Shown here piece by piece: positions 34,751 to 46,920 of a DNA stretch of 64,000 nucleotides. The position numbers and the translations under genes are program-made. Source of the stretch: Pogona vitticeps. Taxonomy: Eukaryota > Chordata > Lepidosauria > Squamata > Agamidae. Position 1 is the stretch's first letter. Each line of letters starts with the position of its first letter. The DNA lies in NCBI RefSeq assembly GCF_051106095.1, contig NC_135784.1, positions 152,245,428 to 152,309,427 on the forward strand. Direction: 5' to 3'. The notes under the pieces are model-generated. The model was not told where the DNA came from and made no database searches. It saw only the letters and a list, made by a program, of their open reading frames with translations.

Positions 34751-36053
34751 GGGGGGTCAGACTTCATCTCGGCCTTTGCCTTTCTTATCTGTGACCTGTT
34801 CCTTCTCTGTCCACCTTGCTGGTTTGCCTTCTGTTCAGAGTCTAGAAAAGTTACCTTCTTGAACAAGTCTCAGAATCCCCCTGCTGTGCCTGGGCACTGA
34901 TGCCACATTTACCGTGGGTATTCCAAAAAAAAAAAAAAAAAAAAAAGCTTAAAATTAATGTTGTCTTCAAGCAGGGCAAGCACTGACACAGTGTCTGGGG
35001 TTCAGACCAGATCTTAGAACGTTCCCTATTTTCGGCTATAACTGAACTGACTGTACTGGATGGGGATTCTTGGAGCTGGAGTCCAAAAAAGTAACTTTCC
35101 CCTCCTTTGCCTTGCCTTTTTGCTTCAGTTATAAAGCAAATGTTTGTACACAGTGTTTGCACACAGTCCAGCACTCTGCAACATTGGCCAGCTAAGTGCA
35201 TTCATAGAGCTGACATGCAGATTCACAGGCTAACATTGTTCCTTGATAGTTTCGTCTCAGCATGCTAATATGCTGAGGTATACTGCCCTTGACCAGGGAG
35301 GTTCCAGTTAGTTGTGATACTTGCAGGGATGGGTTTCCATGAACAGATTACAAAATGAATCAGGTAGCAGGAACATTGAGTATATAGAGCTGTGAGACTA
35401 AGGTGTTACAGGAGTGACTTAGAGGGAATTCATAGTACTCCTTTTATGGGGCATGTTTGTGAATATTTGTGTTTGGTGGGAAGTATTTGCTCCACTGTGT
35501 TTCAGTCATGACTAAAAATTTCAGCACTTCATGACCTAAATTTTGCCCCCAGCTGTAAATTGGGATGCAGCTATATGGCCCCCAAATGCAAAAAAAATAA
35601 AAATAAAAAAAACACCTCAAAGATATTTCTCTCTCTCCCACCCCCTCCCTTATTATGGTTAAGTGCTTTCAAAGAGTTCTGCTTGGGTGTTTGTGAGCTT
35701 GGGTGTGTATGCGTACCTGGAGGTTCTTGAGGGATCTAGAACAATTCCAAAATTCCTTATGTACTGGAAAAGTTTGGCAATCTCCACCAGGGAGAAAAGT
35801 GTCTATGACGGTGACATCACTTTCCTTTATTGCCAACCAGTGTTTGGATTTAGATCTGTGTCTTAGGCTCATTTCTCCCTCCATAGCATTGGAGGGAAAC
35901 TCTATCTAGAAATCAGAAAAAAAATCTTTTGGACAACAGCTCCCCAAATTCCCTATGACATGGACCATGTTGGCTGGGAGATTCTGAGGGCTGTGCTCTA
36001 AAGGGTAATTTTCTGTGCTCTTTATGTTAATGCAACTTTGCTTTTGAAACTAT

Positions 36054-36056
<3 letters not shown>
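34748..36056. other. Non-coding with two MITE remnants
   Basis: 35028-35100 (GGATTCTTGGAGCTGGAGTC, AAAGTAACTTTCC) and 35920-36020 (ACAACAGCTCCCCAAATTCC ... GGGAGATTCTGAGGGCTGT) look like halves of the same foldback DNA repeat. A poly(A) run lies at 34925-34946. Confidence 0.4.

Positions 36057-36098
<42 letters not shown>
36057..36098. repeat. (CT)n microsatellite
   Basis: About 21 CT units, followed by TTTGTTGTC and a C run at 36108-36117. Confidence 0.95.
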
Positions 36099-36102
<4 letters not shown>

Positions 36103-36269
36103 GTTGTCCCCCCCCCCAAATCCTCCAGCTGTGAGTCAGCAAGTGTTAGTAAAAATAACCCCTTAGAATATGCATTGGTGTACACGGTAGAGGGTGCGAA
36201 ATCCATCCCAAATGTTCAGTGCATTCACTACTGTGGAGCTTCTGACTATGGATGTCGTCTGATCTAGAG

Positions 36270-36405
36270 CAGTGGTGTCGAACTGTGGCCCTCCAGATGT
36301 TCTTGGCCTTCAACTCCCAGAAATCCTGGCCAGCAGAGGTGGTGGTGAAGGCTTCTGGGAGTTGAAGTCCAAGAACATCTGGAGGGCCACAGTTCGACAC
36401 CACTG
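36270..36405. mobile_element. hAT MITE, near-perfect palindrome, perfect 8-bp TSD
   Basis: Begins CAGTGGTGTCGAACTGTGGC and ends with the exact inverse. The arms pair over about 53 bases with a single mismatch around a GGCCAGCAGAGGTGGTGG centre. ATCTAGAG flanks both sides (36262-36269 and 36406-36413). The 8-bp duplication assigns it to the hAT superfamily. It is the best preserved copy in the window. Confidence 0.92.
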
Positions 36406-38111
36406 ATCTAGAGGAACATTTCTGGGGAAAGGGGAGGGGAGGAAACGGAGGGAGGTGTTTTTTCCAGATGCCCCGGATAAACTCTTCCTGCTGTGTCCAT
36501 TTAAAATCTGCCTTTCCAGGACAGGTAGTGTTGTGGCAGTGTGAATTCAGCAAAGCATCACTGCCCACCCTGCCCACCCCGGTTTGCCAGTGGAGCTTTT
36601 TGAGCAGAATTGAGCCAGGGGTTACTTTGGCAAAATAAAACTGGATTCTAAATCCCAAGCTTGCAGTGTGAGTTCCAGGGTGAAGGCACACTTCACTAAT
36701 CTTAATCAAATATGGAGTCTTGGGCTGGTGTCTTCAGGCACACATTTTCTTTTCCTGTTGATTGATGGTTTTCAAAATGACTCGGAGGAAACTGGAAGTT
36801 CTTTGGAACACCACAGATCTGTTAAGATTTGTGACAGCAACTGTACCTTACTGAAGCACCAGTATGCTCCCCACTGGGGTTTTTCCCAGACTGTGCACAC
36901 CTGCAGGGAAGTAGCGTGTATGGCCCCAGTAATGTGCTTGGTTTATGCAAGGCATCAATGGAGCCAAGTGGAATTTTTCATGGGCTGATTGTGCACTCTA
37001 GAAATGCACTCCCTGCCCCTGCCCCCCAGTACCTTCTTCCGTACCTTTGTCCCTTAGTAGGCATATCATTGGGAAAGGGCTTCCAGGAAAGTGGGTGAAT
37101 ACTGTACCACAGTAGGTGAAGCTTATACGTGTAAAATCATAGATTGTTAGTTTGTCCATGTGTTTTCAAAGCCAACCATGACAGTGAAACTCATGATCTT
37201 GGATAGACATAGGCCTACAATGCCGTTAAAACCGAATCTGTTGATTTTATAAAGGGAACTTGTCATAGCTGTGGGTACAATCTGTGCATATCAATCTGGT
37301 ACCTCCTCTGCAAATATGTTTCGTTAAGTGTCAAAGATATATACCTCAGGAAGATTGCCTCCTCTTTTTGCTTTGTTATTATTTTCCTCCAAAAAGTGGT
37401 ACTGGAATTTTGAAGATTTTAAAAAGAAATCATTTTTTTTTACTTTGTGCATCCTCTGTAACCATTTCTACCTCGTTTTGCAACATATTGTACATGAAAG
37501 TATTTAATTCATGTCTTATTAATGTCTGAGAAAATGCGTTTGAACTGTAATGGTCTACCTCAGAAAATACTGTATTTTAAAAAAGAAAAGTATTTCACAG
37601 TATTAAAGAGATTACAAGGAATAAAAAAGTGTCATATAATTTTTGTTTTTAATCTCAGCTGTTCAGCTGTGGACCTATGTGGTCTCCGTAATGGTGCTGA
37701 GAATCATGCTCAGGGAATTTTGTAATCTTATTACATAAACAAATAAAATACATCAAACCTATTCAGGAAGTGATAAAGTAATATAGCACCAGTGGGGAAA
37801 ATGAGCAATTTTGCATATTTGGGATGGGGTTGTTATTGTTCAGTCTTTTTTTTCCAACAAATGCTCTCCATTCATCATTATTTGAAAAAACTTGTAAAAA
37901 AATAAAGATGTAGATAACCATACACTCTGTTTTGTAATCCTTATAGAAGCAAGTAAATAAAAATGCTGAGGGGGTTCCAAACATTTATAAAACTACCAGT
38001 ATGGGATGGACTTCCTCACTGAAGAGTAAAGACATGATCAAGTTCTGCCCATATTAAAAAGCACTGTTTTTGTGGAATCAGTGTTAGAATGAACATTGAT
38101 GAGCCATATAT
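36406..38111. other. Non-coding, no feature recognised
   Basis: Apart from the target duplication at the left edge, AT-rich unassigned sequence. Confidence 0.4.
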
Positions 38112-38200
38112 GCGTAATCCTAAGCATTTATACCCAGTGGTCCCACTGAGTACAATGGGATTTATTCCTCAATAAACATGCATGAGTATGAGCCCAGCTC
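38112..38200. repeat. Small interspersed repeat, also at 26225 and 9448
   Basis: Carries GTAATCCTAAGCATTTATAC and CCACTGAGTACAATGGGATT blocks. The same blocks occur in the other two places. Class unknown; the inverse-looking ends suggest a DNA element. Confidence 0.45.
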
Positions 38201-38312
38201 TCTACTCGGCTTACAAAGCAGTGCAAGTGCAATTAGATAATAAACAATGAAGTGGAACCTAGCTGTCTGTATTTTGAACACAATTCTCTTTATTTACTAT
38301 GAGTTCTTTCTA

Positions 38313-38563
38313 CGGTAGTACCTCAGTTTACAAATCTAATACGTTCTCTGGGACATTACGTAATGTGAAAAGTTGGTAAACCAAAACGAGGTTTGCCATA
38401 GGAACAGGGGTGGTGCTATAAACCTCCAGGCACAATGCATCCTGGGGAAACTTCCTTCTTACTGCAGGGAAAAGTTCTAAACCGAGGCATTAATTTCAAT
38501 GGATTTCCATTCATAAACCAAAAATTACATTAACTGAGGCATTCATAAACTGAGGTACTACTA
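38313..38563. mobile_element. Tigger-type MITE with TA flanks
   Basis: Left end CGGTAGTACCTCAGTTTAC, right end ATAAACTGAGGTACTACTA (inverse, terminal bases mutated), flanked by TA at 38311-38312 and 38564-38565. The interior contains TTCATAAACC/GGTAAACC subterminal motifs. Confidence 0.75.
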
Positions 38564-38565
38564 TA

Positions 38566-41500
38566 CAGTTTTGTTTCAGGATTCGTATAAGAGGAACAGC
38601 TTCATTCTGTTGATCGGTGAATGTATTTGTTTGGTACCAAGGTGAGCTCTTCAAAACAACCACCATCAGTTATATATGTTTTTAACATGGCAAAGCCAAA
38701 ATGTGGAAGATATGCCTGTGGAGGGTACCTCTTGGCTAGTGTCCATGACATATTTTCATTCCTTTCTCCAGAGCACTGATGCTATTCTTTTTAAAAGATT
38801 GCCGAAGCCTGAAGCAGTATTTGAGATCACAGGTGAGCACATCTCACGTATAAACTGTGATGGTCATGGAAAGTCGAACACCCCACCATGTTCATAATCA
38901 TCCTAACTTGATGAAAAAGTACTAGTGCTCATCCAATCCCCTTTTCCTAATGTCTGAACATCCATCCTACTGTAAACAAAGGTGGTGAGGTAAATTCAAA
39001 CCACTAACAAGACAGATTTTGTCAGCAGTGGGTCACCCATCTGGATAGAGGCATCTTGTATGCTCAGCGTTTTCACAAACCCCTCCACCTACTGGTATGA
39101 CATTTGGCCTTGTGAATCAGGGGTGCACATGAGGTGGGATTTTGCTGGTCCCTAGCTGTACACCATATGGTTTAAAACAATCTGCTCCGTGTGTATGCAA
39201 GAAACCTGTTTTCCCTTGTGTGGAGCTCTCTCCAAGGTCTACCTTGTGGTGGTTTGCTGAATTGCTTGCTCTTGTTGAAAACCTCAATATGACTGTAGAC
39301 ATTTTGAAAAACAGATTAATTAGGGAGTTGATAGAGGCTTTCATGTGTAGTCTGGCTCAATAGCCATTGGAATACATAACCCAAGATCTTCCACTATCCC
39401 CACCCCACGCCCCCTGCCCCCCAAATGGTGCTGAGGCAATATCATGTGTTGTTTTCCTGGTCTCCTGAAAACAGCATCTCGTTGATTGGATTAATTTTCC
39501 CAGAACAACATTTCCCTCCTGCAGATGCTCTCTTAAGTTCATTAGGCTAAAAAAATGTCTGGCAGATGATGGCAGTTGTAGCCCAACATACTTTGAGCTT
39601 GCTGGGTCCGAGAGGTCTAGATACAGTTTATGGGAAACATGATTTGAGGGTGGTCGTTTTCCAGATGTTCACTACTCTTGCCCTAGCACTACTCAGGCCT
39701 GTAGAAAGGAGTGCTCCTTATATAGAATGTGGTGGCTGGCTGCTAATGAAATGGAAAGAGATGACATTTACAAACAGTGGCAAATCTGAAAAAAATGCAG
39801 GTGTTCCATGTAACAGTCTCTTAGCCAGCTACTTCATAAGGGGAGGCCAAAAACTCAGCCCATATCAAGAAGAAAAAAAGCAGGATTTTTTCACAAGCAA
39901 ATAGCTTTTAATCATCCAAGATCAATTCACCCTCAAATACTTTGCATTGCACCAGGAATGGAATATTGTCCCAGGGAATAATGCTATTTCTTTCCCAGTT
40001 ATTGAGAGCCCTAAGACAACAGGGAGGTTGGAGAGATGATGTTATAGAGAAAGTATCAGGCCGAGCCATGCCAGCCCTCACTTTCTCCCACACTGTGAAG
40101 ACTCACTATTTTTGTAAAAAAAGAAAGAAAGAAAAACTGATAAAGTGGTATGAGGACCTATTGTGCTAGTTGATTACATTTTAACAACGGTGTTTCGTAT
40201 TTGGGAAGTCAGCATTCAGAAACATAACACCCACACCTGCAGTCCGAAGAGGTACAGTCCAGCCGGCTGCCACCTTGTTCCGTTAAACATAGGGCATACT
40301 TCTCACTGGCTCTTTTGTCGCTTCTCGACACTTTCTTCCGTTTGCTGCCTGCAACCTGACACCTCTCCCTTGATGCATTAGAGTGGAATTCCCACCCTCT
40401 GCCACCAGCACTGTTAGCAGAAGCTGGTGATCTGGTGCAAGTTCTGTTTTGCATCTGTGCCACAAGGAGACACTGGGTTTCTGGAGGCAGTGTGTCTCAG
40501 AAACCTTAGGGAAATGAGGGACTCTTGAAGTACAGGTCAGTTTACCTGTTTGTGACAGCTAAAAACCTTTTGGTGGTTTGGCAAAGAGCTGCTTAACTGC
40601 CTGACAGTTAAGGATCGAGGAAGGCCAAATACAGAGAGGTTGCTGTTTGCCTTCAAACAGAGACCAGCTGTCTGTTCCTCACATGATTCAATCTGCAAAA
40701 TTGCTTGCTAAATAGTGTGTGTGGTGAGTGAACCTTATGAGACAGAAATCTACGGAAGAACCATTTTGAGAAGAAGAGGATGACTGGAAACCCAGTTACA
40801 TAGCTTTTGCTTTGAAAAAAAAATACGACACCAGTGTTCATTCTGGTGAGAGAGAAGCATTTGTAATGCTCTTTTCTGCCCTTTTGCAACCCAGGAGTGA
40901 AACCAAAGGAGTGAAGGGGGCCCTTTGTGGGCCTCTCTGCTCAGTCACAAACTGTGGCTTATTTGTTTTCATTCCACAGCAAGGCTGTAACTTTTTTTTT
41001 TTTAAAAAAGAGGGCTGGTGGGTGTTCCTAACCGCGAACAATGAGACCACTGTGCATTTCTAATGGGCACTCTGTAGGGTTTACAGGAAGGCGTTTTCCC
41101 CTGTAGCTAGTCACAAGGAAGTTCTCTGTGTAGCAGACCTTTCTAAAAACCATCATCCAGTGGGCATATTTAGGAAGATGCGAGAAGTATGAACTTTTGA
41201 AGGACCACAGGAGGAGAAGTGATACTTACATTTCTAAGAGAATATGCCTGAAAAGGGCTGCCATATGTCAGAATTGACTTTATAGGTCATCATGATGATG
41301 CACAAATGTGGGAGCCTGAAAGGCTCAGTATTCAACTTCCTCTTAACTTACAGGAGCAGGCTTCCCTCTGCACAACTGTGTTGTCTTTGTTAACTTTCAT
41401 GCTGCTAAGATAGCCGGTAGATAAAAACAAGGCCAGACTCTCTCTTTGCAAGCATGACTTCTCATTCCATTGGCAAACTAGCTCCTAGGGTTTGGCTCTA

Positions 41501-41837
41501 CTGTACTTTTATGAAAGGGAAAGGGAAGAAGACCAGTTATACAGGTTCAGAGAGAAAACAGGCCACATTAGGGAGCACAAGGAAGGTGCCAAATAGACAA
41601 AATCTGTCAGTTGGGAATTCCTTTTCTTAAGAATAGGAAGGATACATACCACCATTGGCATCATGTTGCAAAATAAAAGAGCAAACACAAGACACGCGGT
41701 TTTAAAATATATGGTAGTTGTAGGTTTTTTGTATTAAAATTATGAATATATCTAAGAGCAAAGATAGCAAGATGCAGCACAGCAGCAGTGAAGTGATACA
41801 GAAAGGCTCCAACCAAGAAAGGGAGTGGCCTGCGATC
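38566..41837. other. Non-coding, largely unassigned
   Basis: 39553-39690 has a GATGATGGCAGTTGTAGCCC block from an eroded MITE. No gene-like structure was found; minus- and plus-strand frames are under 115 codons with no domains. Confidence 0.4.
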
Positions 41838-42126
41838 AATTAGTGGTTGAAATCTTTTTGCTTACTGTAGTAAGTCACAACCAGAGCAGTCTCACTGAAC
41901 TAGTAAAAATTTGGTGAGTCAGCTCCTCTGTAAGTTACACTGATTCAAATGGGCCAGCTCTGGTTGTGACTTACTACACTAAAATAAGTTGCAATTAGAG
42001 TAGGCCTATTTGAATCAATGGAATATATTGAGTTCATTGATTCAGGAGGAATTGATTCACCATATATCCACTGATTAGGTCAGCCTACTCTTGTGCACTA
42101 CACTACACAACAGGATTTCAGCCAAT
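41838..42126. mobile_element. Non-autonomous DNA repeat 'family X', fullest copy
   Basis: Left end GGTTGAAATCTTTTTGCTTAC and inverse of right end GGCTGAAATCCTGTTG share GAAATC.T.TTG. Internal blocks AAGTTGCAATTAGAGTAGGC and TATTTGAATCAATGGAA match 4728-4957 and 10594-10678. No coding capacity. Confidence 0.55.
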
Positions 42127-42440
42127 GGGTTTCATTGTTAAGAGGAGTAGAGAAGAATGCAGCACCCGGCTGGATGTGTGGATTCATTCACTGAAAATCA
42201 AAATGGTTAGCAGAGCACTCTTCCCCTCTAAGAATGAAATCATGATTATAAAAGCAACAAAACAAAACAAAACAAAAACCCATCTTATTCTAAGCAAATA
42301 AAAAATAATGTTTTTAGAAAAAATAAATTGAGGCAGGAAAGATAATAGGAATCCTACTTCTAGCTAACAAAGGCAGAGACACAGGAAGCCATAGCTGTCT
42401 CACCCTCTCCCCCCCTCCCAAAAAAGAAAAAGGTCAAGAT

Positions 42441-44077
42441 ATATGTGACCATCTGGGCAACAAGGCTGAAGGAGGTGCTTGAGGAAATGATACACAAAGA
42501 TCAAACAGGTTTCATCCCAAAAAGGAAACTATCATCAAATATAAGATCAATAATAAACATTTTGGAATATTATGAAATGCATCCAGAAAAGCAAATGATG
42601 TTAATCTTTTTAGATGCAGAAAAGGCCTTCGATAATGTCGATTGGGAGTTTATGTTGCTGCAGTTAAAGAAGATGGGAGCAGAAGGAATTTTTCTACAAA
42701 GAATTAAAGCAATATACACTAAACAGAAGGCCAAGATTAAAATTAATGGTCAAGTAACTGAAAATATTCAAATTGAACAAGGCACAAGGCAGGGTTTCCA
42801 CTTACTCCATTATTATTTATTTTAGCACTAGAGATTCTAAATAGACAAACAAGAGGGAATGCTGGAATTAAGGGTCTCAGAATCAGGAGAAGAATTTAAG
42901 CTGCAAGCATATGCTGATGATTTAGCAATAATACTAGAAAACCCTCTGGACAGTTTGGAAGAATTAGTGAGAATCGGGATATAAAAGAGATTGTTCAACA
43001 AAAATTAAGTTTTAAACCTGAAATGTTTTTATTGAATATAATGCCAAAAATTATTGACAAGAAAATAAAACACAGTGGTGCCTCGCTTAACGATAATAAT
43101 TGGTTCCCAAAAAATCGCTGTTAAGCGATTTCATTGTGAAGCGAAACACGGTTTCCCATAAAAATGCATTGAAAACCGGATAATCTGTTCCAATGGGAAC
43201 GGATTACCGTCCTTAAGTGAAAATCGCCATAGGAAACATCGCTAAGCAAAACGCAGTTCCCCAACTGAAATGCATTGAAACCTATTCAATGCATCTCAAT
43301 GGGGAAAAAAATTGCAACAAATTTAAAAAGAGTCGGAACAAAGTCAAAATAGTTTAACAAAGGTTTTATTAAGTGCACATGATTTCAAGCATTCTAAACA
43401 TTTTAAAACATTTTTAAATATTAAAAAAAACAGCCAACATGAGGCTGTCAAAACCATCGTTAAGCGAAACAGGGGGCCCCAAACTGTCATTGCTATGCAA
43501 AGCATGGTCCCAAACATCGCTATCTGAAAATCGCCATAGGAACCATCGTTAAACGGAGCGCAAGATCGCTCCGAAAAAGTCATCGCTAAGCGATTTCATC
43601 GTTAAACGAAGCAATCGCTAAGCGAGGCACCACAGTATAGTATACCGTATATATTCACAGCAGCTGGGTTACTCCGAGCCCCAAAAAGGAAGACTGTAGT
43701 AGAGACACCAATGATGGATGAATTACTGTATTAAAGAAGCTATTGGACATTGCAGAACTAGACATGCTTTCAGAGGCACTGCGGGATCAACCAAGAGACT
43801 TTGTAAAGGAAAGCTGGAAGCTGATACTGTATATAATTGAGCCCAGAAAAAGAAAGGAACTTAGGGAAAATTTGTCTATAGTGAACCAGTGCTCACCGGA
43901 ATCCCCTTGAAGATATTCCAATGACCAGACAATGATGAAATCTCTGATCCATAGGGGAAGGATGGCTGTTTAGCTGTGGGGTTTTTTTGGTCTGTCTGTT
44001 AGTTTTGTTAATTATCTGTTAGATTGTTAATGTTTTCAAGTTTGTATGTTTAGATATGTATATAATGGTTTCTTTAA
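42441..44077 (+). mobile_element. 5'-truncated L1 LINE with 13-bp TSD
   Basis: The plus-strand translation contains LKEVLEEMIHKDQTGFIPKR, LIFLDAEKAFDNVDWEFM and IEQGTRQG, typical L1 reverse transcriptase motifs, then an out-of-frame LQAYADDLAIILENPLDSLEE. A second part (43640-44070) encodes an ORF2 C-terminal remnant and the 3' UTR, ending in an A run. AAAAAGGTCAAGA at 42428-42440 and 44078-44090 is the target duplication. It has an internal deletion near 42980-43010 and at least one frameshift, and carries a later Tigger insertion. Confidence 0.9.
43073..43635. mobile_element. Tigger-type MITE nested in the L1
   Basis: Starts CAGTGGTGCCTCGCTTAACG and ends AGCGAGGCACCACAG (inverse with one change), followed by TA at 43636-43637. 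Both halves carry repeated TCGCTTAACGAT / ATCGTTAAGCGA subterminal motifs. No transposase remains. Confidence 0.85.
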
Positions 44078-44276
44078 AAAAAGGTCAAGAGAGAACATGT
44101 GAGCAGGAAAGGAGGTGAACATCAGCAGCCCTAAGAAGATCAGTTGAAGGAAGGTCAGCAAAGGTCAGAGCAGGTAAGGAGTAATCCGGAAATCCAGAGA
44201 AGGTGCTTCTTTCTGTTTCATTCCACATTCCAGCAAAGACATGCAAGAGTCTTTGAGCAAGCTGAGTCTGTCTACA

Positions 44277-44675
44277 CTGAGCATTTGGTGCAGTAGTTAA
44301 ACTTCAGTATTGCAGTCAAGACTCTCCTTGAGGGCTCGAGTTTGATCCTGATGGATTCAGGTAGCTGGCTCAAGGTTGACTGAGCCTTCCATCATTCCAA
44401 GGTTGGTAAAATGAGTATCCAGCTTGTTGGGGATGGGGGAATGTGCAGCCTGCATAACTAAAATTGTACACTCCTCAGAGAATGCTTTAAGACAGTGATT
44501 CCCAACCAGATCTTCTTGGACTTCAACTCCGAGAAATCTTGGCCAGCAGAGATGGTGGTGAAGGCGTCTGGGAGTTCTAGTCCAAGAAGATCTGGAAGCC
44601 CAAGGTTGGGGACCACTGCTTTAAGAGATATGGGTTGGTATATAAGGAGCACAATTTGCTTTGTTTAACTTCCAT
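44277..44675 (+). mobile_element. CORE-SINE (MIR-like), interrupted by a hAT MITE
   Basis: Same family as the copy at 29980: GGTGCAGTAGTTAAAC, GTTTGATCC, TTGACTGAGCCTTCCATC, AATGAGTATCCAGCTTG, and after the interruption GGTATATAAGGAGCAC with a TTTGC-like tail. Confidence 0.75.
44493..44618. mobile_element. hAT MITE with perfect 8-bp TSD, nested in SINE
   Basis: Begins CAGTGATTCCCAACCAGATC and ends TTGGGGACCACTG. CTTTAAGA is duplicated exactly at 44485-44492 and 44619-44626. Same family as 62403-62538; the arms are more diverged than in the 36270 copy. Confidence 0.88.
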
Positions 44676-45158
44676 TCTACCCATGATATGGTACAGCCCC
44701 TTATATGGTACACAATGCAGGGCTGAAACTAGCATCAACAGTGGCTGCAGTCACACAGACAAATAACATGGAAGTATCGTTTAAATCTATTTAGATTTTT
44801 ATCATTCACATGATGCAAGGGTGAAATGGATTTATAAAGGCTGCAAAGGACTTTTTAAAATACTTCGCTTCTAAAACCAATTCAATTCAATGTGGTTCTG
44901 TGGATGCAAAAACTGCTGTCATTTTAATTGGTGCCCATGTAGCTTTTGAGTGGCAGGAGCCCCACCATTTTTTTCCTTTTATTTTTTTAAATTCTTTTCT
45001 TAAAATGTTTATTGCTGCATCACTTCATCAGTATGTTTGGCATTACATCCACCTAGGCTTGTTCTCTCTATTTGGCTTATGAAGGAGCAGGAGGGGAGCA
45101 CACTTTACAGGTGTGTATTATTTCACCCTCTTAATGAGGGTGAAAGAGGAGAGCACAA

Positions 45159-46045
45159 AAAAATAGTCTGAAGCTCAACATTAAAAAAACTAAGATCATG
45201 GCCATTGGTCCCATCACCTCCTGGGAAATCGAAGGGGAAGATATGGAGGCTCCATGATCACTGCAGATGGTGACAGCAGCCACAAAATTAAAAGACGCCT
45301 GCTTCTTGGGAGGAAAGCGACGACAAATCTCGATAGCATCTTAAAAAGCAGAGACATCACCTTACCAACAAAGGTCCGAATAGTCAAAGCTATGGTTTTC
45401 CCTGTAGCGAGGTATGGAAGTGAGAGCTGAACCATAAAGAAGGCTGACTGCCGAAGAATTGATGCTTTTGAATTGTGGTGCTGGAGGAGACTCTTGAGAG
45501 TCCCCTGGACTGCAAGGAGAACAAACCTATCAGTTCTAAAGGAAATCAACCCTGAGTGCTCACTAGAAGGACAGATCCTGAAGCTGAGGCCTTGCTGACT
45601 TCGGCCATCTCATGAGAAGAAAAGACTTCCTGGAAAAGACCCTAATGTTGGGAAAGTGTGAAGGCAAGAGGAGAAGGGGATGACAGAGGATGAGATGGCT
45701 GGACAGTGTCATCAAAGCTAGGTAAAGGTAAAGGTTCCCCTTGACAATTTTTGTCCAGTCGTGTCCGACTTTAGGGGGCGGCGCTCATCCCGCTCTTCAA
45801 GTCATAGAGCCTGCGTTTGTCCGAAGACAATCTTTCCATGGTCACATGGCCAGTGTGATTTAGACACGGAACGCTGTTACCTTCCCACCGAGGTGGTCCC
45901 TATTTATCTACTTGCATTTGCATGCTTTCGAACCGCTACCAAGATGAATTTGACCCAACTCCGGGAGGCAGTGGTAGACCGGAGGGACTGGCGTGTTCTG
46001 GTCCACGGGGTCACAAAGAGTTGGACACAACAACTAAACAACAAC
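45159..46045 (+). mobile_element. BovB LINE 3' fragment, interrupted by a Sauria SINE
   Basis: Nucleotide blocks match the inverse of the long BovB at 49796 (for example TGAAGCTCAACATTAAAAAA, CACCTCCTGGGAAATCGAAG, ACCTTACCAACAAAGGTCCG). It ends GTCACAAAGAGTTGGACACA followed by AACAAC repeats. The reading frame is broken by several changes. The SINE at 45721 splits it. Confidence 0.9.
45721..45934 (-). mobile_element. 5'-truncated Sauria-type SINE inside BovB
   Basis: Runs from GGTAAAGG tail repeats to TTTCGAACC, lacking the tRNA head. GCTA stands at both junctions (45717-45720 and 45935-45938), where the uninterrupted BovB copy has a single GCTACC, so the insertion point is exact to the base. 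Confidence 0.88.
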
Positions 46046-46920
46046 AATTATTTTATTATGTTTCGTAAGGGTCATTTTTCTGCTGGTTAACCTCTACTCC
46101 TTTACAATTTGGGGGTGGGCAAAACAAGCAGGGAAAGGAGAGAAAAGGAAAAGACACTCTGTGTTGGGAGTGAGACATCCAAGCAGTGTCACTGCATCCA
46201 AATACCAGCTATTCAAATCTGCAACAAGGACGAAATACCCGAACAGCCTCACAATGACGGGAGACGCCACCACTGCATGGACGAGGAGCTGCAACACTAA
46301 CTCGGGGGATTATGGGAAAGCCCATGGCCATTCCTGAATGGGAACGTTTTTTCTGCAGTTCCTTCAGGAAATGAATTGTCTTTAAAAGACAAATGATGGG
46401 CTGGTGCTGCCACCTGCTGGTCAATACAAAATGACAAGATGTAAGAAAGCAGTCAGTGACTCTCTGTCGGGTTTTGTGCTGGGAGCACCAGATTGACCTT
46501 TAGGAAGACAACAAGCGCCACTCTCCCAGATCAGACCACTAGGCTGTCTTACTCAATGTTACCTACACACTGGCAGCTACTCTCCGGGATCTCAGATGGG
46601 AGCCTTCCTTACCTGGAAATGCCAAGAACCCAAGCTGGCGCTTTATTTCTAAACTACTCCTGCTCTTCCTGAAGGAAGTTAGTAAGTGAAGTTCTTCCTG
46701 AGGTGGAAGGCAATGGGAAAGCTTCGCTTGCTGTCTTTTTGCCTGTCAGGAGTTGATGAGAAGCCCAGCCAGTGAGGTTTCCTCTCAGACTGCTGTGCTT
46801 CTTCCAGTATGCATCTGGCAGTGGCACCTTGACTCCCTCCCTCCCTCCCTCCCTCCCTTTGTGACATCAGATACTGACGGAGAACTTCAGTTCCACAGAA
46901 AAGGTTCCATGCTGTACCAA
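46046..46920. other. Non-coding; probable promoter-proximal DNA of the next gene at its right end
   Basis: A (CCCT)n run lies at about 46836-46857, then TGACATCAG. No clear TATA box. Otherwise unassigned. Confidence 0.35.
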
